From: Actinostola sp. cb2023
Lineage: Eukaryota > Cnidaria > Anthozoa > Actiniaria > Actinostolidae
DNA length: 64,000 bases
NCBI GenBank assembly: GCA_033675265.1
Contig: JAUJYZ010001247.1
Span: forward strand, 62,001-126,000
Direction of reading: 5' to 3'
Part shown: positions 23,616 to 32,644 of the stretch, piece by piece
Numbering within the stretch: position 1 is the first letter of the stretch
Layout of the letters: each line of letters starts with the position of its first letter
The notes under the pieces: model-generated
What the model saw: only the letters and a program-made list of their open reading frames with translations
The model's database searches: none
What the model was told of the DNA's origin: nothing
Program-made: the position numbers and the translations under genes

Positions 23616-24440
23616 TGGATACCTCGATTGTACATCGAAGTATTATTATTTTCAATATTCTAAGCTATTTTTTATCTCAACTGCTGGAGATTTGGTACCG
23701 CATTTGGTCGGACACAGGGGTTACCTTGTCTAGAAGAAGAGCACAAGCATTGAAATACTATTTGCAGCAATCCTGCAGACTATCTATCGAAGAAGAGTAC
23801 TTTGGTTTAACTCTACGACTGTTCATTTACCTTCTAAACGCTAGGTATGCTCGATTGTACATCAATGTATTATTATTTTCAATATTCTAACTACTTTTAA
23901 TTTTGTCTCAACTGTTAGAGATCACACTGGGCCACGAGCCGATCAAATGACACCATTTCAGATTTATGGTGACTGCGTTATAACATACCAGTGGTCATTT
24001 GGTACCGCATCTGGTTGGACACAGGGGTTACATTGTCTAGAAGAAGAGTACAAGCATTGAAATACTATTTGCAGCAATCCTGCATACTATCTATCGAAGA
24101 AGAGTACTTTGGTTTAACTCTACGACTGTTCATTTACCTTCTAAACGCTAGGTATGCTCGATTGTACATCAAAGTATTATTATTTTCAATATTATAACTA
24201 CTTTTAATTTTGTCTCAACTGCTAGAGATCACACTGGGCCACGAGCCGATCAAATGACACCATTTCAGATTTATGGTGACTGCGTTATAACATATCAGTG
24301 GTCATTTGGTACCGCATCTGGTTGGACACAGGGGTTACATTGTCTAGAAGAAGAGTACAAGCATTGAAATACTATTTGCAGCAATCCTGCAGACTATCTA
24401 TCGAAGAAGAGTACTTTGGTTTAACTCTACGACTGTTCTA
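23616..24440. repeat. Tandem 307-bp repeats at the left end of copy 2
   Basis: GGTACCGCAT occurs at 23694, 24001 and 24308, a period of 307 bp. Units share GGACACAGGGGTTAC, TCTAGAAGAAGAG and ACTTTGGTTTAACTCTACG. Units two and three include the 76-bp TIR (23923-23998, 24230-24305); the first unit lacks it and reads GAGAT directly joined to TTGGTACC. The third unit is cut at about 24440. An open reading (LSRRRVQALKYYLQQSC) recurs in the units but is unrecognised. Confidence 0.85.
24230..24305 (+). repeat. Left TIR of copy 2 (inner duplicate)
   Basis: It matches the reverse complement of 32569-32644 over 76 bp with about seven mismatches. An almost identical copy at 23923-23998 lies one 307-bp unit upstream. 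Confidence 0.75.
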
Positions 24441-24446
24441 AATGCT

Positions 24447-24541
24447 AGGTAGGTAGGTAGGTACGTAAGTGGGTAGGTAGGTAGGTACGTAAGTGGGTAG
24501 GTAGGTAGGTACGTACGTACGTACGTAGGTACAGTGTAGGT
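24447..24541. repeat. GTAG/GTAC microsatellite
   Basis: Interrupted tetranucleotide repeats of GTAG and GTAC (GTAGGTAGGTACGTAAGTGG) fill this segment inside copy 2. Confidence 0.9.
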
Positions 24542-24881
24542 AGGTAGTTTATTTAACCACATGCCACAATGTGAGCACAAAACTCTTTAAGGCCAAATTT
24601 ACAAGAATTGAAATAGATGTACTAGGTATGTGTAATGATATGTTATTGGGTTATTCAATTATATTTATTAAATACTGTTGTAAACTTTAATAATTTTATC
24701 TTCACCTATATATTGATGAGACAAAATATATACATCCTTTCACTACAAGCGTACGTTGTTATCATAAGTCGATCGTCGTTATGCAAAGTAAATGTAGTTT
24801 CCCTGTCTTTATAAATATATAAGTTTAATAGGGAAATTAAAACATTGAAAATTGGAATATATTGTATACACAGATCCACAT

Positions 24882-25169
24882 TTTATGAATAATTGTAAAG
24901 AATGTAATGTAGAATTACAGAATAATGTACAATGGCACTTACAGTGTTGATAATTCACTGTTCTATTATCCTGATTTGTTAGTTTTGCATTTTAGGCCAT
25001 TTTGAATTTGTTTCTCCCCTACACGGCCTAAAACGCAAAACTAACACAGGGCAATCAAGCAGTAAATTATCAACACTGGTGAATTTTCAGTCCTTTATTG
25101 ACCACACATAAGTGCCATTAAGTACGTTATTTTATAATTCTACATGCATTCTTTACAATTATTCATGAA
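24882..25169. mobile_element. 288-bp foldback MITE
   Basis: Arms TTTATGAATAATTGTAAAGA and complement continue through AGAATTA and AATGGCACTTA. An inner hairpin has stem words TTAGTTTTGC and GGCC. It lies between the left TIR and exon 1 of the transposase-like gene. Confidence 0.75.
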
Positions 25170-25688
25170 AGACTACAGCTTGGGCTGCATGGGGACTATC
25201 TAGTCTCACGTTACTATGGGGAGAAAAGGCAGACATAGACAGAGAAGTACAAAGGCCATCTCGAGGGAGAAGTTTCCAGTTGGAGGGCTTGCTCAGAGAC
25301 GGATACAGTTAAAAGATGAATTTATCTCTCAGTCAGAGACCTACAAGAGTGATCGCAGGCATCTGAAAAATCTAAAGGCAAAGGTGTGAGCATTATAAAT
25401 AATCTATTTTCTGATCCCTATCAATATTTCCCTCCTTTAATTGTAGTCTATCAAATATATTTTCTATATATATTCATTTTCTATTATATGCAATGTATGA
25501 GAGATTTGTCTAACCTCCCTGGTCTAACTTGTAATTTAATAAAAAGAAAAAGTGTAATTAATTTAATTGTTGCTATGTGTGTTAGCTAAAGCTGTAGCTT
25601 GTGTCTCTTCACTTCACTTCACTGCATTGTACATCAACCAACTATTTTAAACATGTTCTTTTTAAGATTACCAAGGTTCAAAATGATA

Positions 25689-25858
25689 CTACCATTTGCG
25701 ATCAAGTGTATAGCGTAAACTATTTTGACGGTTGTTTCTAGTTTCAAACGTTAGGTTTGCTGGCGGTTGCGGCTTCGTTTGTAGGCGTGAATGTTATGGT
25801 TTTGACATGCAACTTGTCAACGTTTGACAGGTCTATTCTTAGCATTTTGGCATGGGAA
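25689..25858 (+). repeat. Left 170-bp TIR of the mariner element
   Basis: It starts CTACCATTTGCGATCAAG and ends GCATGGGAA. The visible difference from the right arm is GGTTGCGG against GGCTGCGG. Confidence 0.93.
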
Positions 25859-25931
25859 ACTACACATTTTTCAGGTTTTAGCACAATTAGGAATACGATC
25901 ATACTATACGATCTCGGACTGTTGCAAAAAG

Positions 25932-27020
25932 ATGGATTCACTGAAAGTTAACAGCTTTGGGCGCTCATTTAAACCTGGCGTTTCAATTTCTAACGATCTA
26001 AGATCAGCCATAATTGATGAAATCGTACGATTGGGTGGTGATCGGACAACATTTTTTCTTCCTCAAAGAGCTTGCTTCGACATTTCGAAAATGCTAAAAA
26101 TTTCTCCGATTACGGTGAAAAAAGTTTGGGATAGATTTTGTGATGAGTATAATGAAGAGCGTTTCTCAGTTGGAGGTGATCGAACAAGCAAACTGCAGGC
26201 CGACGATCTGGAATTAATTGAAACTTTGAAAAAGTACAGAGGCTCCATTTCACTGAAGGAAATATACGCCATCTTAGAGGAATTTGGAAATGTAGGCGGA
26301 AACATATCTATTTCAGCCATATCGCGTGCGCTAAAATCGCGAATGCAGTCAGGACAAAGATACACACGCAAAAAAATTACTCACGTCAATCTTCAGAGAT
26401 TTACCTTCCAGAATATCATGTACACTCAACTTTTCATTGATTATCTTTCCGCAAAGGATCCAAGGCGGTTAAAATTCTTCGACGAAGCTGGAGTGAAGTA
26501 TCCCGATATAGGAACCCGCCTTTATGGGCACGCTCCTATCGGTGAGCGATGCATCGAAGTTGTGAGAAAAGTAGAATCTCCCAACTCGACGGTCAACTTG
26601 ATTGTTTCACTGAATGGGCCAGAATATTACGATGTAATTGCTGGAGCGACTAACAACATCGAATTTTTGCAATTCTTTACCAGGGGATTAAATGCTGTGA
26701 ACCCAATAACTCTGCGTCCTGTTCTTCAAACTGGGGATATTGTAATCATGGACAACCTCTCTGTTCATCACTTCGATGCAGGCGAAGTTCTAGAGGAATT
26801 CCTCGGAGAAATGGGAATTGAATTGATATACACACCTGTGTACTCGCCCGACCTAAATCCTATAGAGATGTGTTTCAATAAATTAAAGACGCTACTGAAC
26901 TATGAGCTCAAAGATGTTTCAGATGTTAATATTGAGTTAGCGGTTATGCTTGCCATGGATAGAATAACACACCAAGACATGATTGGATTTTACAAGCATA
27001 CATCTTATTTATTTCCTTGA
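25932..27020 (+). CDS. Tc1/mariner-IS630 transposase, DD37E
   Basis: This 362-residue cut-and-paste transposase appears intact. The N-terminal third is helix-turn-helix-like (ISKMLKISPITVKKVWDRF; ISISAISRALKSRM), as in Tc1 paired-like DNA-binding regions. The DDE core shows KFFDEAGV (first Asp), IVIMDNLSVHH (second Asp) and YSPDLNPIEMCFNKLK (Glu). Thirty-seven residues separate the second Asp and the Glu, giving DD37E. The start at 25932 (MDSLKVNSFG) is the first ATG giving the conserved N-terminus; the open frame extends upstream into the TIR without need. It converges on the PB1 gene. Confidence 0.9.
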   Translation: MDSLKVNSFGRSFKPGVSISNDLRSAIIDEIVRLGGDRTTFFLPQRACFDISKMLKISPITVKKVWDRFCDEYNEERFSVGGDRTSKLQADDLELIETLKKYRGSISLKEIYAILEEFGNVGGNISISAISRALKSRMQSGQRYTRKKITHVNLQRFTFQNIMYTQLFIDYLSAKDPRRLKFFDEAGVKYPDIGTRLYGHAPIGERCIEVVRKVESPNSTVNLIVSLNGPEYYDVIAGATNNIEFLQFFTRGLNAVNPITLRPVLQTGDIVIMDNLSVHHFDAGEVLEEFLGEMGIELIYTPVYSPDLNPIEMCFNKLKTLLNYELKDVSDVNIELAVMLAMDRITHQDMIGFYKHTSYLFP

Positions 27021-27388
27021 ATGTGATACAGTGTATCTAACGCACTAGTATAAATCCTATCAATTAATGAAACAGGAACATAGTCTGAGTGTATCAAAAA
27101 CTTGAACTTTTCAAACGTATAAACATGTTTATTATTCAATCACGAACTCATCGCAAAAACTTGTATTCGAATTCAGAATAATAGTAAAAACACAAAAAAC
27201 CGTGCAAATGTTCGGTACTAATTATAACCTGAAAGCGCTAATTAAATAACACTAGCTAGAAATTGATTACAAGTGAATCATCACTCTTTAGTACTAAACA
27301 GTGACTGCTAAAACGGCAACAACATTCGAATTCAGTTATGCATGTATGTCTTTGAAATCAGAACAAATTCACTAGAAAAGAGAGAAAC

Positions 27389-28833
27389 CTAGTGAATTTG
27401 ATCTAATTTCAAAGACATCAACGCCTTTGCTGCATTGAAGTCCTCGGTGACTTCGGTGTCTGATGGTAATGATTGTGTAGTACTAGTAGACGTACACGTG
27501 GAAGTCGTGAGCGATAAGGGCACTTGCGCTGAATAACTGCCCGGCCTAGCGCTATTCGCACAAGGAACATTTGCGCATGCCATGTCCGGTGTATAGTAAG
27601 CAGGACTAGCCGCGCTTGCACAAAGTGCAAGTTTCAACTGTTCGTCCTCTTCTTCCTTAGAAATTGGTTGAATTCTTTCGATAAGTCTTCCTGTACTAGT
27701 ATATGGTTCAGGAGTTTGACTGACTGGAAATGTAATCCAAATTTTTCTAGGGACTCTTTCGCTGGATTTCCGCGATGGCGTGCTTGTTTGAGGCCCAATG
27801 TATGAGCTGGTTGATAGTCACCAAGTGCAGCTTCCAGATGTTTCAGAATTTCATGTTTTGGTGGTATCCTACCGTTTAGATTGGATTTGCAGTATTTTTG
27901 AAGAACAAATACGTGCTTTCGGAGCAGAGTCCAGTTTCTCAATCCGGCACCTGTCTCATAACCATACGGGTCAGCTTGAATAAGCTCCGTTTCAATGCGA
28001 TTTACTATCGAGTCTTGCACATTTTGAATAGTGCTTTTTTTGTTTTCCACGTCCCTTGACATTTGCTCTTTTTCATTTTTTAGCTTATTGACTTTCTGTT
28101 TTAACTGTTTTAAGTTCAGCTCACCAGTATGGAACTTTTCCAGTCCGCAATGAAACACAGATGAGCATTTTTCGAGAGAACATTTACGCGATGTGTGGCC
28201 CAATCTCAGGTGACAATTGTGACATACCGTTCCTTCACCTGCATTGTAAGCTCGAGCCCGCTCGATCCTTTGCGTAATGCCGGCTTCTTTAGCAACTAGT
28301 ACATTAATCTGAGCTTCTTTCTCCCTCATCATGGATTCTGATTTTTTAACATATCTTTGTATTGGAGTATCAACTATATTATCCGGCTCTAGCTTACTTG
28401 TTTTACATGGAGCAGTTACTAGTTCTTCTAGTACATCATCATCAGACGGCGAGGACGCACTCGCAACAAATAGTCGTTTTCGCCTAGCACTGTCAGAAAT
28501 CTGAGCGGGAATTTCTTTTAAAGGTTTCTCTTTTCCAACAGGTGTGTCTTGGTCTGTTACTTTCAGGCACATTCGGAAGACCTGCTCCGTGTTTGGTACG
28601 AGTGATAAGCAAGCAAGAGCATCGTCTAAGTCTGATTTATCCAACATCGTAACAAATGTCCCTTCGTCGTCTCGGTATTGAAGCCTTGGTGTTTTCATTC
28701 CTGACATGTAGCTTCCCACTATGTCTCTAACAAGATGAACGAAAACATCGAAATCGGAATGACAAAGTATTTCCTTATCAACAGTTTGCTTTTTACATCT
28801 GTCAGCGTACAATATCTTTAGCTGAACCGCCAT
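27389..28833 (-). CDS. PB1-domain/zinc accessory protein of the mariner element
   Basis: The main frame runs from 28833 (MAVQLKILYADRC; an in-frame ATG also at 28839) to 27634, about 399 residues. Residues 1-95 look like a PB1 fold (LKILYADRCKKQ, RYRDDEG-like LQYRDDEGTFVTMLDKSDLDDA). A Cys/His cluster follows (CHNCHLRLGHTSRKC, CSSVFHCGLEKFH), then a coiled coil (LKQKVNKLKNEKEQM). A second open frame, about 27715 down to 27389, overlaps the 3' end and gives a Ser/Thr-rich tail ending DQIH, so alternative splicing or a frame change is possible. A 5' UTR intron is likely (donor in the TIR, acceptor TTATTTCAG just before the ATG). The role in transposition is inferred from co-location inside the TIRs. 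Confidence 0.75.
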
Positions 28834-28875
28834 CTTCAAACCTGAAATAAGTTTACACGTTTTTTACTTACTTAC

Positions 28876-29045
28876 TTCCCATGCCAAAATGCTAAGAATA
28901 GACCTGTCAAACGTTGACAAGTTGCATGTCAAAACCATAACATTCACGCCTACAAACGAAGCCGCAGCCGCCAGCAAACCTAACGTTTGAAACTAGAAAC
29001 AACCGTCAAAATAGTTTACGCTATACACTTGATCGCAAATGGTAG
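28876..29045 (-). repeat. Right 170-bp TIR of the mariner element
   Basis: It is the inverted partner of 25689-25858. Read on the minus strand, its inner edge forms GGGAA|GTAAGT, a strong splice donor just upstream of the PB1 gene. Confidence 0.93.
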
Positions 29046-31290
29046 TATTGAAAGCTGTTCGGAACAACTTGATACTCTTGCAGTTTCAAACAAAAAAGAT
29101 GGCCAATCTCCTTCAAATAGGAAACAGAACACAAGAAAGAGGAATGCGACCTGTATAGCAAAATGACAACTCTGAAAAGTACTTAGTTCCACAAGCAAAG
29201 AGGTCATGTGAGAGACGAAAAAGTGAGACATTGCAAATGTGTAGAGAAATCCATGGGGGGAGCAGTGAAAATAAGGGGCCTGTGTTAGATGGTCTCTGGC
29301 TGTCACTAATCAAAGAAGGAACAACAGTCAAACTAGCAGAGTATGTAACAAAATCTAAGAAAATGAAGACCCAGGTCTTACCTAAAGTTCTAAAAGAGGG
29401 CATTACAACATTTGAAATTGGTTTAGAGAACAAAGTGAGAAGTTTGAAAGTCCTGTACAGTGGTGGACTACTTAGTAAAGAAAAGTATAAAAGTATACGC
29501 CTCAATCTTTCAACCAGCTGTAGCAATACAAACTTGAAGCGAACAAGCCTTAAATTTATGCCTAATACATCTGTACCTAAGCTAGTTGCATATCCAAAAT
29601 TAATTCAGTTTATTAATTCTGTTGACATTGGCAATGTCAAAGATTTAAAGACTGATTTCTGTTATGATCTAGATGATGATGATCAAGTTGAAGGTGCCTA
29701 TAGGGAATTACAGGGATTTTTAGTTGAATTAGCTGATATGTATGCATGCATTGACCAAACTAAACAATTCTTATTAAATTTTAACGAAGAACCATACCAT
29801 TTTAGAATTACCATTGGTGCTGATGGTGCACCATTCGGGAAGGATGATCAAGCAACTGCATGGCTGTTGTCATTTCTGAATGTTGGCCAAAGAATAGCTA
29901 GTGTAAATGAGAATTTTCTGATTTGCGGAGGAAACTGTGATGAGTCTCACACAGTCATGTTTAGATATGCTCGTAAACTTATTTCTGATCTAGCATATAT
30001 AGAACAGCAAAACTTTGTTTTACCACTTTCAAAGGCCAATGCAAAGTTTAGTGTTGATTTAGTCCCATCAGATATGAAATGGGCTGCTACGTTTAGTGGA
30101 GAGTTATCTAATGCTGCATATTATTTTTCTACTTTTGGGAATGTTAATGATAACACAAAATGCACATTAAATGGTAGTTTAGGTCAAAGTGATGAATGCA
30201 CTTTTGGCAACCTTGGTTGTATGAAGAGCGATTGCAGGTAGCAGCTAAAGTAGAAACAAAGAAAGCAGAATTAGACGAGACAAATCTAGCAGAGTCGACC
30301 AAGAGATCAAAAGTGTTAAAGCACATAAGAGAATTAAAATCCAGACAGGAGAGTGTTCCTGTTTTACAACAGCTAGTTGACAAAATTTATGCAGAGCCAT
30401 TACATAATTCCAATAATGCCTGGCAACAGTTTCATGACCTTTTGCTTGGTCATGCTAATGGCAAAAGTAGCATACCATCAACTTGCACTGATCCTTTAAA
30501 AATGCCAATGTGCCCCTTAGCCAGGCATATGTCAACTCTGAAAGAAATAGGGGCTAGTAGGTTATATAAGAAGGTGAAGAAGTGGTTCTCACAAGGTAGA
30601 AAAGGTGCCCTTTCCTATCGCTTCACTGGTAAGGAAACAAGACTAATGTGTCATAACTTTATGCATATTATAAAATCAGTTAGCTCAGAAAATGATAGTC
30701 CTTTCCAAAACTTACAGATTAACTCCTTTGCATTCATAGGACTACTGCTTAGAGACGCAACCAATCGTTTGTCTAGAGTGCAAATAGATGAAAGAGTCTT
30801 GCAGGAACTAAAAGATTGCTGCAAATTGTATTTCAACGCTTGTGCTGTTCTTTTAGATAAGATAACCCCAACGGTGTGGACTATAGGATATGTAATTCCC
30901 TATCATTCAGAATTACTATACAATAAGTATGGGTTAGGGTTGGGCATCAACACAATGCAAGGAAGGGAAGCCAAACATGTCAGAGTTGCTCAGTATGCAA
31001 AACATGCAACACTTACTACTAGATGGAAATCAGTGTTGAAACATGACTACATAACATCAGTTTGGTTAAGGAGGCAAGATCCTATGAGTGTATCATACCA
31101 CAAATGTAAAGCAGTGTATGAGCCTCAAGACATGGATAACATGGTGTATTGTTATTGTGGATTAGATAAGACCCCTGGTAATGATAAATGTGCATTTTGC
31201 TCATCAGATTTGTACCAAAGCATTGCAAATAGTGCACGTGCTGGGAAATTAGATCACCATATCTGTAACATGCTCAGTGTTTTGAGCTAA

Positions 31291-31818
31291 GAAAGTCAAA
31301 TAAAGGACTTTGAATATAATAGTAGTAACTATTTTATTGTGCATGTTTCGGTACAAACACTAATATTGTGCTAAAAGGATTGCACTAATTAGTACTAAAT
31401 AGCACTAATTCAACAATAGAAATAGCACTAGATAGGTAGATAGTTTATTAACAAATCAAATTGCAGCTGAAACTGTACGATTACTATTTGAGTTTTTATC
31501 TAAAGCTACATTTCTACATTACAAACGTTTGTCCTATTATATAATTTGTAAACACCTAATGACTGGTCCCGAGGGAAACAGTTAATTTTATATTTCCAGA
31601 GAATCTCAATGTTTCCCGAGACGAAGTATTAAAAAACATGAACTGTTTTCCCAAGGGAACAGTCATTAAGTGTTTTGTTATATCCCCATAGTCAAACACT
31701 GAAAAAATTGTTGTTATCAACGGCGCCACAAGTATTTTCCATCTCTCGACCAATGAGAAAACGAGGGGATATAACAATATACTATATATTATGTATATTG
31801 TTACCAATGTTTATGCAA
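31291..31818. other. Intergenic gap between the convergent genes of copy 2
   Basis: No gene is seen. An inverted pair GTTATATCCCC at 31677 and GGGGATATAAC at 31764, and a second pair AATGACTGGTCCC / GGGAACAGTCATT (31557 and 31654), suggest a small foldback or hairpins. Confidence 0.5.
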
Positions 31819-32439
31819 CTATGCAAAGGTAAACTGTGGCACTCCAAAACGATTGTAATGTCCATACCTCATACTAATTCTCACAATTTCCAGATTTTTA
31901 GAATACTTAAAAACTGCTGGATGTTCCTTGTCAACAAAAACTTTGCTATAAGTTCCATCTTTTTCTTGTTTGAACAGAACATTGTCTTCATCTAAGTTGT
32001 GAACATACTTATTTGCCAGTGTAGAGAACAAGTTAAGTAGTTTGTCTATATTATCAATGTGGATCTCCTCGACACAGCAAGTGTTTTTAACAATGTTTCC
32101 ACCATTGTCCCTGCTCAAAATAATGACCTTGAGGCACTCGAACACTTCTGTGGGAAAGTTCCACGTAAAACACACTTGCCAAGGCCTAGAAGAACGAGGT
32201 TTCCTTTGCATTTTTCTAACAATCGACTTGTTCCAGTAAGACACTGTTCGAGACAACATCCTAGCGGGTTGAGCTAAGTGATACTTAAAACTCCTTTCTC
32301 TCTAAAAACAATGTTTCTTGACTACAGCACGAGTAAGCTGCAATACCTCTGAACCGATTTCAGTCGCCTGTTTTACATTGGGAGATGAATTAATGTATTG
32401 TTTCACGGTTTTGTGGATATTTACAATAAGCTCCGCCAT
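31819..32439 (-). pseudogene. Accessory protein of copy 2 (one nonsense codon)
   Basis: One frame runs from ATG at 32439 (MAELIVNIHKTVKQY) to a stop at 31819, interrupted only by an in-frame TAG at 32302-32304 just after a T5 run. After that, YWNKSIVRKM, RPWQ, FPTEVFECLK, SRDNGGNI, FKYSKNLEIV and MRYGHYN follow in the same order as the counterpart motifs of the protein encoded at 4126-4637. It is shorter, unspliced, and lacks the acidic N-terminus of copy 1. Function is unknown. The ATG sits in AAAATGGCGG, matching copy 1. Confidence 0.65.
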
Positions 32440-32568
32440 TTTGAATTCATTCCTCCCTTGACATAGGTAGGAACTTCATTTCAGATAAATTACAACATCC
32501 CGTCCTAGTAGTTCCGATATTCTTAGTCCATATCCGACACCCATGAAGTACCTGCCTTCCTTTTGAAT

Positions 32569-32644
32569 ATGACCGCTGATATGTTATAACGCAGTCACCA
32601 TTAAACTGAAATGGCGTCATTTGTTCGGCTCGTGGCCCGGCGTG
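32569..32644 (-). repeat. Right TIR of copy 2
   Basis: In reverse complement it reads CACGCCGGGCCACGAGCCGA onward and ends GCGGTCAT. It lies 130 bp outside the accessory gene's ATG. Its outer part contains an ATGGCGTCATTTG start that opens into the HECT remnant. Confidence 0.75.

Larger units (their letters stand above)
25689..29045. mobile_element. Tc1/mariner (IS630-like) element with accessory gene
   Basis: A 3357-bp element is flanked by TA duplications (25687-25688, 29046-29047) with 170-bp TIRs that differ at one visible position. It carries a DDE transposase (+) and a convergent PB1/zinc protein gene (-). It sits in exon 2 of the copy 2 transposase-like gene. The near-identical TIRs and intact main reading frames suggest a recent insertion. 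Confidence 0.92.
25216..31290 (+). pseudogene. Transposase-like protein of copy 2 (interrupted)
   Basis: This is the homologue of the 7821-10885 gene. Exon 1 (25216-25383, 56 codons, phase 0, AAAG|GTGTGA) encodes a charged coiled-coil start, MGRKGRHRQRS. Exon 2 starts at 25676 after ATTACCAAG and is split 12 bp in by the mariner element; coding resumes at 29046. Conserved blocks are IGADGAPFGK, PSDMKWAATFSGELSNA, YRFTGKETR, LGLGINTMQGREAKH and YCYCG followed by CAFC. Frame breaks occur near 29165 and 30205 (between the EC-TFGNL and WQPWLYEERL frames). Shared intron position and phase with copy 1 support one family. The function as transposase is inferred from location and residues only. Confidence 0.65.
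23923..32644. mobile_element. Two-gene DNA transposon, copy 2
   Basis: This is a diverged relative of 3257-11571, in the opposite orientation. It is bounded by 76-bp inverted repeats (23923-23998 or its duplicate 24230-24305; and 32569-32644) beginning CACRCYGGGCCACGAGCCG. The terminus resembles that of copy 1 (CACG, GGCCACG, CAAA and ATG in register). AT flanks both ends. The transposase-like gene (+, from 25216) and the accessory gene (-, 32439-31819) converge as in copy 1. A 3.36-kb mariner element (25689-29045) and a foldback (24882-25169) have inserted; without the mariner the element is about 5.1 kb from the inner TIR. Confidence 0.75.

Noticed and set aside
23591..24197. Repeated 60-100-residue open frames in the tandem units
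   Set aside because: No recognisable family, no splice context, and they lie in subterminal transposon repeats; recorded as repeat only.
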